From: Pictodentalium vernedei
Taxonomy: Eukaryota; Mollusca; Scaphopoda; Dentaliida; Dentaliidae
Reading direction: 5' to 3'
Assembly (NCBI GenBank): GCA_031216915.1
Contig: CM062290.1
Coordinates: forward strand, 164,340,453 to 164,404,452
DNA: 64,000 bases
A program made the translations under genes and the position numbers. The notes under the pieces were generated by a model. It saw nothing but the letters and a program-made list of their open reading frames with translations. It was not told the origin of the DNA and did no database searches. Shown here one piece after another: positions 1 to 10,610 of this stretch (its first letter is position 1; the number at the start of each line of letters is the position of its first letter).

Positions 1-1380
1 TTGATTTAATAATAAGCTTGAAGATCATTGTGTTGTGCTTGAGACGGTCCGACTTGTTTCTGACATGAAGGCTTACTTGCTGCCCCTTTTATACTCTTCG
101 GGGGTTCACGTACCCCATTCCCTGGGGAAAAGTGTCTTCTCAATCTCATATGATCAATGATGTCTTCTTTGAGCTTGATTAAAAGGTTACCATAAGCGAC
201 CGACGTGCCATCTTCAAATACTTCCCTCAGAAACTTGGAACAATCGGGTTACAGTTGGGCTGCTAAGTGTTTGATCTGAGACCGATCCTGGGTATTTTTC
301 TAACAAGGTCATATTTTGACCATTTAGAGCTACGGTCCTGCGGAATTAGTTTTTTGTTTGTTTTTTTTTTTGTTGTTGAAAACATTTTGATCTATGTACA
401 TCACACTAAGCTTACGATACAGACTACCTTTAGAATACAATCTAGACACTCTAACTTCTCTATAAAATATCAGATCACCCAAGATTACTAAACTATCAGA
501 CTTGAATTCTTAAGGGAGACCACCTATGAATTCCACTTTTGTAAAGTATTTCAGCGGGGTTGCTATTCACTATAACACAAATGATATAACTGGGAACAGG
601 TGTGATAAGGTCTTGAATGTGTCAAATAATCCGATTTACAAAAGATGATTTACAACTAGTCGTGGGAAGATACAACAAACAAGTGAATGGGTTCTTCCAA
701 AGAGGATCCATATTCAGCTAAAAACAGAAAGTGGTGCTGGTCGCATTTTATAGGCAGCCTTTATGGCCATATGATCCTGCTAAAATACTGACCATGGGTG
801 GCCCTCTGACTTTCGTACTGGCCTTGGACAGTCCAAGTTATCAAAACCCAGCCCTGAAGATAACGATCAAATAACTTGAGTACATAACGACCTTTTTTCT
901 TTTTATACTTTTTTTTATTCTTTTCTATTTATAACTTCGCCGTCTCTTGGCAACAAACATCTATTTACATTTCCATTGCTTTTTACAACAAACATCGTTT
1001 TACATCTTCATCTCTCAGTCTACGTCTTCAGACCGCGTGGCTTCTTCAAGATCATGAATTCGATTACTCTATCCATAATACAAAGTCTCTGTTCTTTTGT
1101 GAGAGGTTTCTCGAACATATCTTTGTACTCTATCTGTACTGGTGGTGGATTCGTTTCGAAAGTATAACGGTGTCAAAGGAAATGAACATCATTTTGGTTC
1201 ATGCTTGCAAGTGCACCATGTGATGATCTTCTCTTTTTAAGACATCATGATGCATACATTATGCGGAATATAACTTGGATTTTCGAAAAGCACTTTTCTG
1301 TCACCACTGCGTCAATGTTATCTTTCACATAATAAGCATATGCTAGGCAGAGTTCATGTTAAAGAAGCTTCCTTACAGGA
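1..1380. other. No recognisable gene; one minus-strand open stretch
   Basis: AT-rich sequence with scattered short reading frames and no family I recognise. On the minus strand roughly 1168 down to 1030 there is a 45-codon open stretch rich in Lys, Glu and Pro with a coding look (it contains IEYKDMFEKPLTKEQR), ending at a TAG. It may be a remnant of the same degraded mobile or viral locus as the polymerase at 1.96-3.83 kb, but that is a guess. Confidence 0.3.
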
Positions 1381-1382
1381 CT

Positions 1383-1637
1383 TTAACCCTTTACCTAACG
1401 TAACGGCCAAAACCGGCCAGCGCTATTCTAAAAAATCGCCAATTAATTTTCATTATTTTTTTTCATTTTTTGTCTCAAAAACATAGGTTATGACCCCTCG
1501 TTGGAACGAGCTCGTCGAGCTCGTTCCAACGAGGGGTCATAACCTATGTTTTTGAGACAAAAAATGAAAAAAAAAATAGTTATTCAAGAATTATTTTTGC
1601 AAGTGTCGTCTGCTTTTCAGGTTAGGTAAAGGGTTAA
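1383..1637. mobile_element. piggyBac-like palindromic MITE, copy A
   Basis: A 247-bp non-coding element (1387-1633) flanked by TTAA on both sides (1383-1386 and 1634-1637). Its ends are inverted: CCCTTTACCTAAC at the left and GTTAGGTAAAGGG at the right. A TTAA target and ends starting CCC are the hallmarks of piggyBac elements. The interior is a perfect palindrome with 54-bp arms (1461-1514 and 1516-1569) around a single base at 1515. There is no coding capacity. Related copies lie near 19.59, 21.74 and 39.74 kb. The superfamily call is inferred from the target site and the ends only. Confidence 0.7.
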
Positions 1638-1959
1638 AGAGAGATTGCCATATACGACTTTTGTGGACTTTCCTAACACCAGGATTTTAATACAAAAAAG
1701 CCTGCCGTACTAGACTTATCGGGGAATTGCCTAACAGGACTTTGAAAAAGTCTATAGATCAATTAGAATACTTTATGGATTTGTTTTTAGGAATTTAAGC
1801 CTATAGTCACATAACATGACTTTGAAAAAGCAAATTTTAGTCTCTAAAAGTCATCTAGAATCTATTACAGATTTCTCTTTAGGACCTTAGTTCTTTTAAA
1901 CACCAAACAGGATTGTAGATAAAAACAATTCTTCCCCCACTGACGCTGGTTAGTTGAGG

Positions 1960-3830
1960 GTGGCGAAATCTGTTTTCACATCATCAACCGAAGTTGCCCC
2001 GCGATGCTGATTTTCTTCAAACACTGGTTTGGTCGAGATTCAGCCTGACTGCATCTTTCTATTGGGATAGAAAATGAACATCCATATCTTGTCTGTGGGT
2101 AGGTTTAAATGTTATTGCCATTGACCTCAAGCCCGCTGTTGATACATGAGCCACTCTATTTTGTTGTCAAAAACTTGTAAACATTCCACATTTCTTTTTA
2201 TCCAGCTCGTTGTGTCGTTTGCTAAAACCCTTTCAGCCAGCTTTGTTGATTTCACCAAATAGTGGTAGGTCTTACCGCATAACCACACAATGCTATGACA
2301 TTTTCACTCTACCTTAAACAGACCAGGTGTCCTTTTACCAGTTTCTTCTCTCTGTGCAACAGGCTTCCGGAGTCCATATTTCACTCTGCCCTTTACTAGA
2401 ACATACCCTTCTCTGTGATCACAACACTCTGAGAGTAACCATTGATGCTACACTGTCAATCGATACCTTCCTCGGGGCGGACGACGTCTTCTATTGAGGG
2501 TTTTTTTGATAATGAAATGTACCAGTTGGCAGTATCATTATAAAGTTCGAAGTCACTTCTGTCTATAAACACATCTAGAAAGTCATAATAAAATAGAGAT
2601 TGTAGCATCCTCAGTCTGGCATACTGATAGTCGAAAAAGCCGATATGATGTGACAAGCTCAAATTGGTCTCGTATTTATTCATCTCTAGTTCAGATAAGG
2701 ACTCAGTGGAATCATTGTCCCAAAGAACACGGTGCTGCTTACTTGGTTTGCTTCTTTCTCATTGCAATACCGGGTGCTTCTAAATTTCTCTTTATTTTTC
2801 TCAGTTTTTTTTCGTAAGCAAAATTACTTAATAACTTCATAGTTTCTGCAACGATGGTTTTGCCTGGGTCTCGATCTCCTTCACGTCGTGCTTCAGATAC
2901 CCGGTCCCCAAAGTTTCGGAAACATGCCTTTGTGTCATCTGCTATATATGGGTTACTTCCAGGCCGTGTTCCGCGAACTACTTGAATAGAGGGGTCACCA
3001 ATGAAATATTCCTCCCAAAGACGTTTCCAATTAAAGACCGACGAGGTTGATTAATAACTTTGTTCTAGTGGGCATACTTCTTCATGTGTTTACTTATATC
3101 ATCTCGCATGAAAATGAAGTAAACTCTTCATATGGTCTGCCACTTCAGTATCAAATTAAACTAGGCTAGACGCCTGACTGGTCATGACTTTCTCGTCTAT
3201 TTCTGTCTCGTTCAGGTCACCGCATAATCTGAAGGAATAAAATGCATCTTAGAAGTCTTAGAGTGCGCAATCTCTCTTCTTAATATCTCGCCACTCGCAC
3301 CACATTATCTCTATCAGGATTCAGCCAAGATCTTGGATGCATTGGAAATTCTTCATGGTTTCGTGATATAATTCTCTCAAGGGTTTTGTCCTGACATAAT
3401 TATTATGTCAGATCTGCCCTTTTGCCTGTTTGGTGACTAAGTCGCATGCCAGAGGCAACTGTGGAATTGATACGCTATCAGTTTCTTCTGACACCAACGA
3501 TCGATGGGTAACTGTGTTCATCCGATTCTCTTCTCGGAGCCATCGGTTACATCTCTCGCAGAAATAAAATCTAACCATTGCTCGGCCGATTTCTTCCACA
3601 TTTTTGTACGTACTTTGGCTTGAAATTGTTTTCTTCCTCCCGTTTGACAAACCACCCGGTTGGCATATCCTGTATTTGCCAGAGTTGAAACCAATCACAT
3701 ACGTTTTCACGAGATATGTTTTAAATTCCTCATATACTTCATCCAGTGGATGGGATTTGTTGTTATCTTCGCAGATGTTAGGCGATTCGTGGCACAATGT
3801 ATCTTCAATCTTCTGTCACAAGGCAAGAAC
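1960..3830 (-). pseudogene. Degenerate type-B DNA polymerase (DNA_pol_B_2, viral or Polinton-like)
   Basis: Minus-strand remnants, in the right order, of a type-B DNA polymerase of the organellar/viral (protein-primed) group. An exonuclease-domain segment with VIGFNSGKYR lies near 3.68 kb. A motif-B-like segment (AETMKLLSNFAYEK) lies near 2.85 kb. A segment with FFDYQYARLRML and the motif-C region lies at 2.54-2.66 kb. A C-terminal RTPGLFKVE segment lies near 2.32 kb. The catalytic Asp-Thr-Asp-Ser of motif C reads Asp-Thr-Ala-Asn here, and the frame is broken many times, so it cannot be active. Such genes occur in Polintons/Mavericks, related DNA viruses and other self-synthesising elements; I saw no capsid, integrase or terminal repeats, so the parent element is unknown. 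Limits are approximate. Confidence 0.6.
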
Positions 3831-3839
3831 TGTAATGTA

Positions 3840-4459
3840 GTGTTTACGGCATTTGCGTCTAGAAAACGAGTGACTGTATCTATCTAAATCAGTGATATAG
3901 GAGAAATAGAAATGACCTTTTTTATAGGTTTGCATTCATGGTCTCACTGTGACGCCCATGTGATCGCTGTACAATTTCTGCAATGACACTATCATCTTCT
4001 ATATTGATAGATATATAGAGCTTTATTTTGCAGTATACCAGTAAATTAATTACAATATAACATTACACCAAACATGAACATAAGCTAGTATACAGCATAG
4101 AAATGATATAGCCTGTAAGGCTGTCTTCTTGCCATTCCTGTAAAAAATAAAGATATCATGTCTCTTTGGCATAAATGTATCGAAATGCTTTCCCCAAAAC
4201 TAATCTTTTATTTGTGATTCGTGGGTGCTGCATGGTATTTGAGGATTAAGTGGTGGGGAAAAAGGAGGATGAGATACCAGAGGATATGGTGGCGGATGAC
4301 ACAGTCGGGACACGTTGGGTTGTCACATTTAGAGTTTGGACAGGAATAATTATTCAAGGCTTTATCAATGAAGGAGTTTTTAAATTTGGGTAAATTTGGG
4401 TCTACTTAATTGCTGGATTTGTTTTGTGCTGGGAGTTTTCTGTTGGTCCAACCGTGGAT

Positions 4460-4522
<63 letters not shown>

Positions 4523-4676
4523 AGACGTGAAGGCTGTAGAGATCACTGAATTTCAGAATGACACACTCTCTGAAGAGAGGATCTGTGTGGGAGAGATATG
4601 ATTTCTTTATGACCCGGACAGCTCTTTTCGCAGTTTTAGAATTCTACTGGTGTAGGTCGAATGGCAGCAGACCTGG
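3840..4676. other. No gene seen; AT-rich spacer
   Basis: No supported gene, RNA or repeat family apart from a GA microsatellite at about 4461-4517. Short reading frames here look like chance. Confidence 0.4.
4461..4517. repeat. (GA)n microsatellite
   Basis: About 28 uninterrupted GA units followed by a short G run. The reading frame crossing it encodes only an Arg-Glu repeat and is not a gene. Confidence 0.95.
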
Positions 4677-5380
4677 ATCATATGCTACTCAAAGTTGCTA
4701 AGCACCACGTATATCCAACTACATGTTTTACGTTTTAGTTGAAATATTGTAATGAAAAGTGTATATATTTTTTTATTTAATTATATCTTAAATGATTTAA
4801 GTACAGAAATTAATATTTTATTTGTGTTTGACATTATATTTTAGCTTTTGAATACCACAACCATGGAAAATGGATATTACTGGTAAAAGAGGAAATCTTC
4901 CAGTTTGCCAACAAGTTGACGGAACGAACTGTTATGGGTTCAATATCGAGTATGAGATCCATTACTGTTAATTACAGCTTGACAACGCCTTCTCATGCTC
5001 TCAATCAGGTTCCTGATGGTCCTATGTGGGATGTTGTTCCATTCTTGGACTATCAGTCCATACGCTCAACCCCCCCCCCCCCTCCCCCGATATCGGTACT
5101 CCCGGACAGCATTGGCAACATGAGGACGGGCATTATCGTCAATCAGAGTGAATCTATCACCCACTGCACATGCATACAATCTGACGTGGGCATCCAGGAT
5201 CTCATCAATATACCGCTGTGCAGTCAAGCACCACGGTCAAGGACACAGAACTCTGTACGTCCATCCCAGATGATGCTGCCCAGACCATTATTGACCCTCC
5301 ACCACAGCGGTCATGTCCAGCAATGTGAGCTGCATGGAATCGCTCTCCTGGATTTCTCCATACCCTAGAACGCCTATCTG
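4677..5380 (-). pseudogene. Tc1-like transposase, C-terminal half plus 3' terminal repeat
   Basis: The minus strand from about 5380 to the TGA at 4940-4942 encodes the C-terminal half of a Tc1/mariner transposase. It shows GGSIMVW, then the second catalytic-Asp region DDNARPHVANAV near 5.11-5.15 kb, and an ending that includes NNIPHRTIRNLIESMRRRC and closes with HTRY. The third catalytic region (SPDLNP-type) falls in the poly-C expansion at 5071-5088 and is lost, and frameshifts break the frame. The ~265 bp from the stop to 4677 are the element's 3' end, beginning CTACTCAAAG. The same terminal sequence recurs at 53.5-53.8 and 60.6-60.9 kb. The N-terminal half is absent. Confidence 0.75.
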
Positions 5381-5424
5381 TGTAGTCTCATCTGTCGACA
5401 TCAACGACATTAACGAATCTACAT

Positions 5425-5870
5425 AATTCATTTTAGTTTCCTTTACCGATGACACAACGGCCTTTAGGTCAGGTAACAACATTGACACCCTAACAGACAG
5501 TATTAATGCCGAACTATCCAAAACAAACCATTGGTGTTCTGCCAGCAAACTTGCCCTCAACCCTGCTATGAATACATGCTCCTTCACCAGAAAATGATTC
5601 GTATAAGGTAAACGATATTAAGCTATTTTCTAAGCAATACAAATATTAAGCCAGTTGGTAACGAGCAAGACCAAACAACTATACAATTTCTTGGTGCTAT
5701 AAAATTTCTTGGTGTAAATATGGATGAAAATATGAAATTTATACATCATATTTCTGTGGTGTGCTCAAGAATATCAAGTGCAATTTTTGTTTTAAATAGG
5801 GCCAAGAAATTCCTGTCCACGAAGGTGATGAAAACTTTATACTTCTCACTGATCCATTGTCATTTTATAT
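5425..5870 (+). pseudogene. Non-LTR reverse transcriptase fragment
   Basis: Plus-strand pieces of the palm and thumb of a non-LTR (LINE) reverse transcriptase. A TDDTTAF segment near 5.44 kb corresponds to the usual FADD box and is followed by WCSASKLALNP. About 150 bp on comes a FLGVNMDENMKFIHHI stretch and then SRISSAIFVLNRAKKFLS and MKTLYFSLIH. These fit the end of the palm and the thumb of CR1/L2/Jockey-like elements. Stops and frameshifts separate the pieces and neither end of an element is present. It lies between two opposed Tc1-like fragments. Confidence 0.6.
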
Positions 5871-5872
5871 AT

Positions 5873-6565
5873 ATACTACTCAAAGTTTGCTAACCACCAA
5901 ATATTTGACACATCATTGTGAAATTTGCTTGTGACATATTTGCGATATTTTTGGTGGATATGGTTGAGGAATGTATTGAGATGGTCCTTATTGTTTACAT
6001 TAGCTCTTTTGACAGGCAGACTTTTCGTGACATTCATGGAAAGCATGTACCTCTTGATTTTCATGATGTTTTCGTGTACTGTCTACGTGTACATGACATG
6101 TGTAGGGTATTCAATCTTCATTTCAACAAAAACTCTTGTGATTTAATGATTGAATATGGCAAATGCAAATGTAAGAAGACATTTGTCTGAAGCATAAATG
6201 TGGCGGGCTGTAGGGATGATGGAGCAAGGGGTTGCCCATCGGCAGGCTGGTGAAGCCCTTGGTGTGCACCATACGGTGATCACCAGAGCCTGGGCAAGAT
6301 TTCAGCAGTGTGGCACACCAGTAGGACGGCATGGTGGTGACAGACACAGGACAACATCTGCAGCTGAATACCGGCTTTTGATCATTCAGGCCCGTAGGAA
6401 CCGCTTTGCCTCAGCACCCCAGCTTCGCAGTGACCTTCAGAATGCATCCTGGGTAAATGTTTCGACGCAGACTATCCGGACAAGGTTGCACGAATGTGGT
6501 CTTCGATCGAGAAGACGATGTATTCGCATTCCGCTGTCCCAGAACCATCGCCAATATGGCAATCG
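5873..6565 (+). pseudogene. Tc1-like transposase, N-terminal half plus 5' terminal repeat
   Basis: The terminal sequence starting CTACTCAAAGTTTGCTAA near 5879 is followed by a leader. An ATG at 6156 opens a frame that meets a TAA at 6195 and continues in frame from the ATG at 6198. The product shows the two helix-turn-helix modules of Tc1-like transposases: QGVAHRQAGEALGVHHTVI with a WARF segment, then TTSAAEYRLLIIQARR and NVSTQTIRTRLHECGL. Similarity ends near 6560, before any catalytic Asp. With the opposed C-terminal half at 4.7-5.4 kb this is either two truncated elements or one rearranged element. Confidence 0.75.
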
Positions 6566-6796
6566 AGAAATTTTGAAAGATTGCGGAAGCATCAAACTTC
6601 AGACAAGCTATAGTAAAACAAATCTTCATTTTTTAAACTGACAAAAGATCATAATTCAATGGCAAATAGGTTCATTAGGGTTTAACAACACTTTCAAAAA
6701 GCAAGGCTATATTATAAGCGGGATTGTACGTCAATTTCAATAACTAAGGTTATTATATCACGTTTTTAGTTCCCAAGATCCATCCCACCCTTCAAT
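6566..6796. other. Spacer, nothing recognised
   Basis: AT-rich, no supported feature. Confidence 0.4.
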
Positions 6797-7294
6797 ACCT
6801 AGATGAGCAAAATAGTCGTACGTGGAGTCACTCGTTCAGGCAATTACTCTATGGCTCATTTGTTCGATGGGATTCTGGTCGTTCGAGCAATCTGAGATGG
6901 TTAGCAAGCCTGTGCTAGTGCTAGTAATGGTACAAGGCTGCAAGAGTGGAAGAAGACTACAGGATTTGGTGACTACTGTAAAAGCTAATCATAGGACAGA
7001 CGATGGCAATATTGGGAAAATCAGTAATAGTGGTGTTGGAGATATGAAGATCATGGATAGGTCTAGAACTGGGCAGATGCTAGGAGCTAAATTATCATCA
7101 GGTACATTTAGTACTACATCATCATGTCATAGGTATCATCCTGTACCCCGATGGGCATTAAGAGTCGTAAAAGAAATCGCTCTTTCGATACCCATCTGCT
7201 TAATGGGATTTGAGTCGTTCGAGTAGTGACTTTTTCAGTAACTGCTCAAAAGCTTATTTGCTCGATAAGATTCGAGTCGTTCGAATAATACCTA
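6797..7294. repeat. Diverged copy of the TCGTTCGAGCAA repeat family
   Basis: Both ends carry the motif series seen in the 54.96-56.45 kb palindrome: GAGTCACTCGTTC, TGGCTCATTTGTTCGAT and GTCGTTCGAGCAAT at the left; GAGTCGTTCGAGTAGTGAC, CAGTAACTGCTC and GAGTCGTTCGAATAAT at the right. About 300 bp of unrelated sequence lies between. It is probably an older copy of the same non-coding element. Confidence 0.6.
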
Positions 7295-8195
7295 TCCCTG
7301 CTTGACTGTATTTTGGGTTTGAGGATCACAGAGGACTTCGTTATACACAGGGAAGGCAAAAACAGAGACGGCCAAGATAAAATAGACTGTTGGGATAGGC
7401 AGAAATGGGACCAGTAAAAGGCAAAACAGGCCAGGAAATAGAAGGATAAACCACAGAATATATCGGTATAGATAAAATACCGAGACTATGGTGCACATCC
7501 GAAACAATAAAGTTACTCTTATACAAAGGAATGCGTCTATTGTTGGGCAAAAATAAGAATTCTAGGGGACAACAGATAGAAGCCGAATATTTAGTGGGAA
7601 ATCCGCACTAGCAAAAGAACTGTTGGATTTATTTGGGTAATTTTACAAAGTATTCGAACAAATACAATTACTCATACCAGGAAACGCACCTTAAAGCACT
7701 GCATGCTACTCTTTTAAGCCCAAAATTGAGAAATCCGTGCCAAATAAAGTTGCTTTTGATGGTTTAGATTGTCTGGATGTTTGTGGTAATTCGGTGTATT
7801 CTAGTTCACTTGCATTTATCCACATGAGACCTCACTACGTGCTACTATTATAAGCCCTAGGTGGGGATTTGCTAAGTCCGTCTCGGTAGTTTTGGATTAT
7901 TAAGAGGGATTGTCGGGTTGTTTGCTGTAATTAAATTTACTCCTATTCAATCGAACACACGCTCCGAACACACCCCTTTCCTATTAGAAGGTTTTGGGTC
8001 ACATAGCAACCATGTGCTAATTTAGAAACCAAGATGGCGGTCTCAGATATACAAAATGGACGACGTACACTCGTCTCACCTCAACAAAATGCGCTGCGCA
8101 TGCACACTAGGATTACGTATCACTATGGGGATGTTGTCACAAGATGGCGCTCACGTAGGCTACCATGACAACCAAAAATGAAGTAACTGGGTCTG
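7295..8195. other. No recognisable feature
   Basis: About 900 bp with no gene or repeat I can support. Short open frames on the minus strand at 7292-7550 overlap one another and resemble no known protein. Confidence 0.35.
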
Positions 8196-8199
8196 TGTC

Positions 8200-8345
8200 T
8201 ATGATGTCACATGAGATCCGGCCAATGTGGGTCGATCGAGTACATGATCTACTACTAACATCAAGCCGAGAGATCCACGGTTCGATCCCCAGCAGGGGTA
8301 ACTGAGTTTTGTCATTGGACAAGGCACTTAATCACGATTGCTCAA
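8200..8345 (+). mobile_element. Probable tRNA-derived SINE fragment
   Basis: A pol-III B-box match, GGTTCGATCCC, lies at about 8279-8289, followed by a SINE-body-like stretch (GGACAAGGCACTTAATCACG). A convincing A box was not fixed, so the tRNA head may be diverged. The 3' part runs into the next repeat element. Confidence 0.45.
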
Positions 8346-8389
8346 GTGGGGGAACGGTGGCGCAGCCATGGGGGCGTTCTGGGGGCACA

Positions 8390-9348
8390 TCCCCCCCCCC
8401 ACAAAAAAAAATAATTCTGATAGGATCACCGATCCAATGTCGAGTTGTGACAGCACAATAGTGGGTTTAATCATTATCAACTTATCATCCGGAAACCAAC
8501 TGTTTACAATTTACTATGTGAAGGGTCACTGTGACTTTGACCTACTGATTCCAAAATAAATAGTGCTCTTTCTTGCCATAATGCCAACCTACCTATGAAG
8601 TTTCATGAACGTGGGTGGTACCATTGTCAAATTATCATCTGGAAACCAATTGTTTACGATTTATTATGTTCAAGGTCACTGTGACCTTGACATTTGACCT
8701 AGCGAGTCCAAGATAAATAGGTGTCTTTCACTCACCTAGGCCAACCTACCTATGAAGTTTCATGAATGTGGCTTCAACCGTAGTCAAGTTAGCATCCGGA
8801 AACCAGTTGTTTACGATTTACTATGTTGAAGGTCACTGTGACCTTGATCTTTCACCTAGCAAGTCCAAAATAAATAGGGTTCGTCATATCTCTGATGCCA
8901 TCCCACCTATGAAGTTTCATGAATGTGGGTCGAACCATTATCAAGTTATCATCCGGAAACCAATTGTTTTGATTTACTATGTTCAGGGTCACTGTGACCT
9001 TGACCTTTGACATAGTGAGGTCAAAATACTAGTTTTTTTCCTCTCATGAAAGCCAACCATTACCTACGTATGAAGTTTCATGAATGTGAGTTTAACCATA
9101 GACAAGTTATCATCCGGAAACCAATTGTTTACAATTTACTGTGTTCATGGTCACTGTGACCTTGACCTTTGACCAAGCAAGTCCAAAATAAATAGGGGTC
9201 TTCCACTCACCGATGTCAACCTACCTATGGAGTATCAAGAACGTGGGTCGAACCATTATCAAGTTATCATCCGGAAACCAACAGTTTACGCCCGCCCGCC
9301 ATTCACCAAATTATAAGTCGAGCTTTGACTTCGTCACGACTTGACTAA
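8390..9348 (+). mobile_element. Pearl/CvA-like element with ~155-bp repeats carrying ERE-like palindromes
   Basis: Five and a half degenerate tandem units of 150-162 bp; their GGTCACTGTGACCTT boxes start at 8524, 8674, 8831, 8987 and 9149. They are followed by a CGCC-type microsatellite (9290-9300) and a right end with a hairpin (AGTCGAG/CGACTT type, about 9317-9342). Unit repeats, microsatellite and hairpin right flank is the layout of bivalve pearl/CvA elements, now grouped with non-autonomous Helitrons. No coding capacity. The next element of the same class abuts it. Confidence 0.6.
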
Positions 9349-10610
9349 ATAGAGGCCCCAAGGGGCTGTAATCGCTCACCTGCCAAAGTGGTTCAAAGAA
9401 GTATTTGGGGTCACATTCAGTTATACATCGTTCATCAACACTACAAAGGAATGAAGTCATGAAAGGCAAATTTTATGGAAAAACACTAAGGAATCGATTT
9501 AAACAAATCTGAACCTAACATGCTCCCCATGCCACCCCCACCCCACCCACAGAGAGCCCAAATAATAAGACAGGGACTCGAATTGAACAAACTTGAACCT
9601 GATCCCCATGAGATGTTATATACCAAATATGAAAGAATTCTGACCGGTGGATCTGAAGAAGGGGTTTTAAACGAAATGTCCTCTCATTGCATTAAGTTAA
9701 ACTTCGGGCTCAAACAGGAAGCCAAAATATTTACCCAGGTAACCAATTTGAACAAACCTGAAACTGACCCACCTCAAGATGTTGCATACCAAATATGAAT
9801 GGATTCTGATTGGTGAATTTGAAGAAAAAGATTTTTAAAGAAATTCCCTCATCTTGCACTTAGTTAAAATTCAGGCTCCCATAGGCAGCCCAAATATAAA
9901 CCCAGGGACTCGATTTGAACAAACTTGAATCTGCCCCCCCCCCCCCCCCCTTCCCCTATAGATGTTGTATACTAAACATGAAAGGATTCTGACTGGTGGA
10001 TCTGAAGAAGAAATTTTTTAAAGAAATTTCTTCAAATTGAAGAAAGTTAAACTTTGGGCCCCAATAAAGAGCCCAAATACTAACTCAGGGACCCGATTTG
10101 TATAAACTTGAATCTGACCACCCCCCCCCCCCCCCCCCCAGAGATGTTGTACTCCAAATATGAAAGCATCCATACCAAACATGAAAGATTTTAAAAGAAT
10201 TTTCCTCATATTTCACTAAGTTAAAATTCGGGCTCCTAGAGGGAGCCCAATTATTAACCCATGGACTCGATTTGAACAAATTTGAATCTGACTGATCCCC
10301 CCCCCCCCCCCTATAAGGATGTTATATACCAAATATCAAAAGATTCTAAATGATGGTTCTGGAGAAGTAGATTTTTAATTTTTTTTAAGAATGTATGGGT
10401 GCTAGCAGAGTAATGCACCTTGTGGTGCCCCTTGTCGGCGCGGAAAGGTTATTTGTACAAACTTGAACTGACGTATGATAAGGAACATGCACTCCAAATT
10501 TGGTTCAGTTTGGTCCAGTAGCTTGGGGGGAGAAGTCGATAATGAAAAGTTTACGACGGACGACGACGGACGGCAAGTGATAAGTTAAGCTCCCTTCGGT
10601 GAGCTAAAAA
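9349..10610 (+). mobile_element. Pearl/CvA-like element with ~180-bp repeats and poly-C tracts
   Basis: It begins AGAGGCCCCAAGGGGCTG, a short hairpin, and ends with a (GACG)n-like microsatellite (10551-10573) and a hairpin right end (AGCTCCCTTCGGTGAGCT) followed by AAAAA. Between these lie about five units of 166-183 bp, recognised by a 'gagatgttgta..ccaaatatgaaag' box at 9612, 9778, 9961, 10143 and 10318. Several units carry a poly-C run of 10-18 bases. Structure matches a non-autonomous Helitron-related (pearl/CvA) element. Confidence 0.65.

Noticed and set aside
4410-4601. Frame with an Arg-Glu repeat
   Set aside because: Produced by the GA microsatellite.
6822-7226. 134-codon frame
   Set aside because: It overlaps the TCGTTCGAGCAA repeat at both ends and has no recognisable domain.
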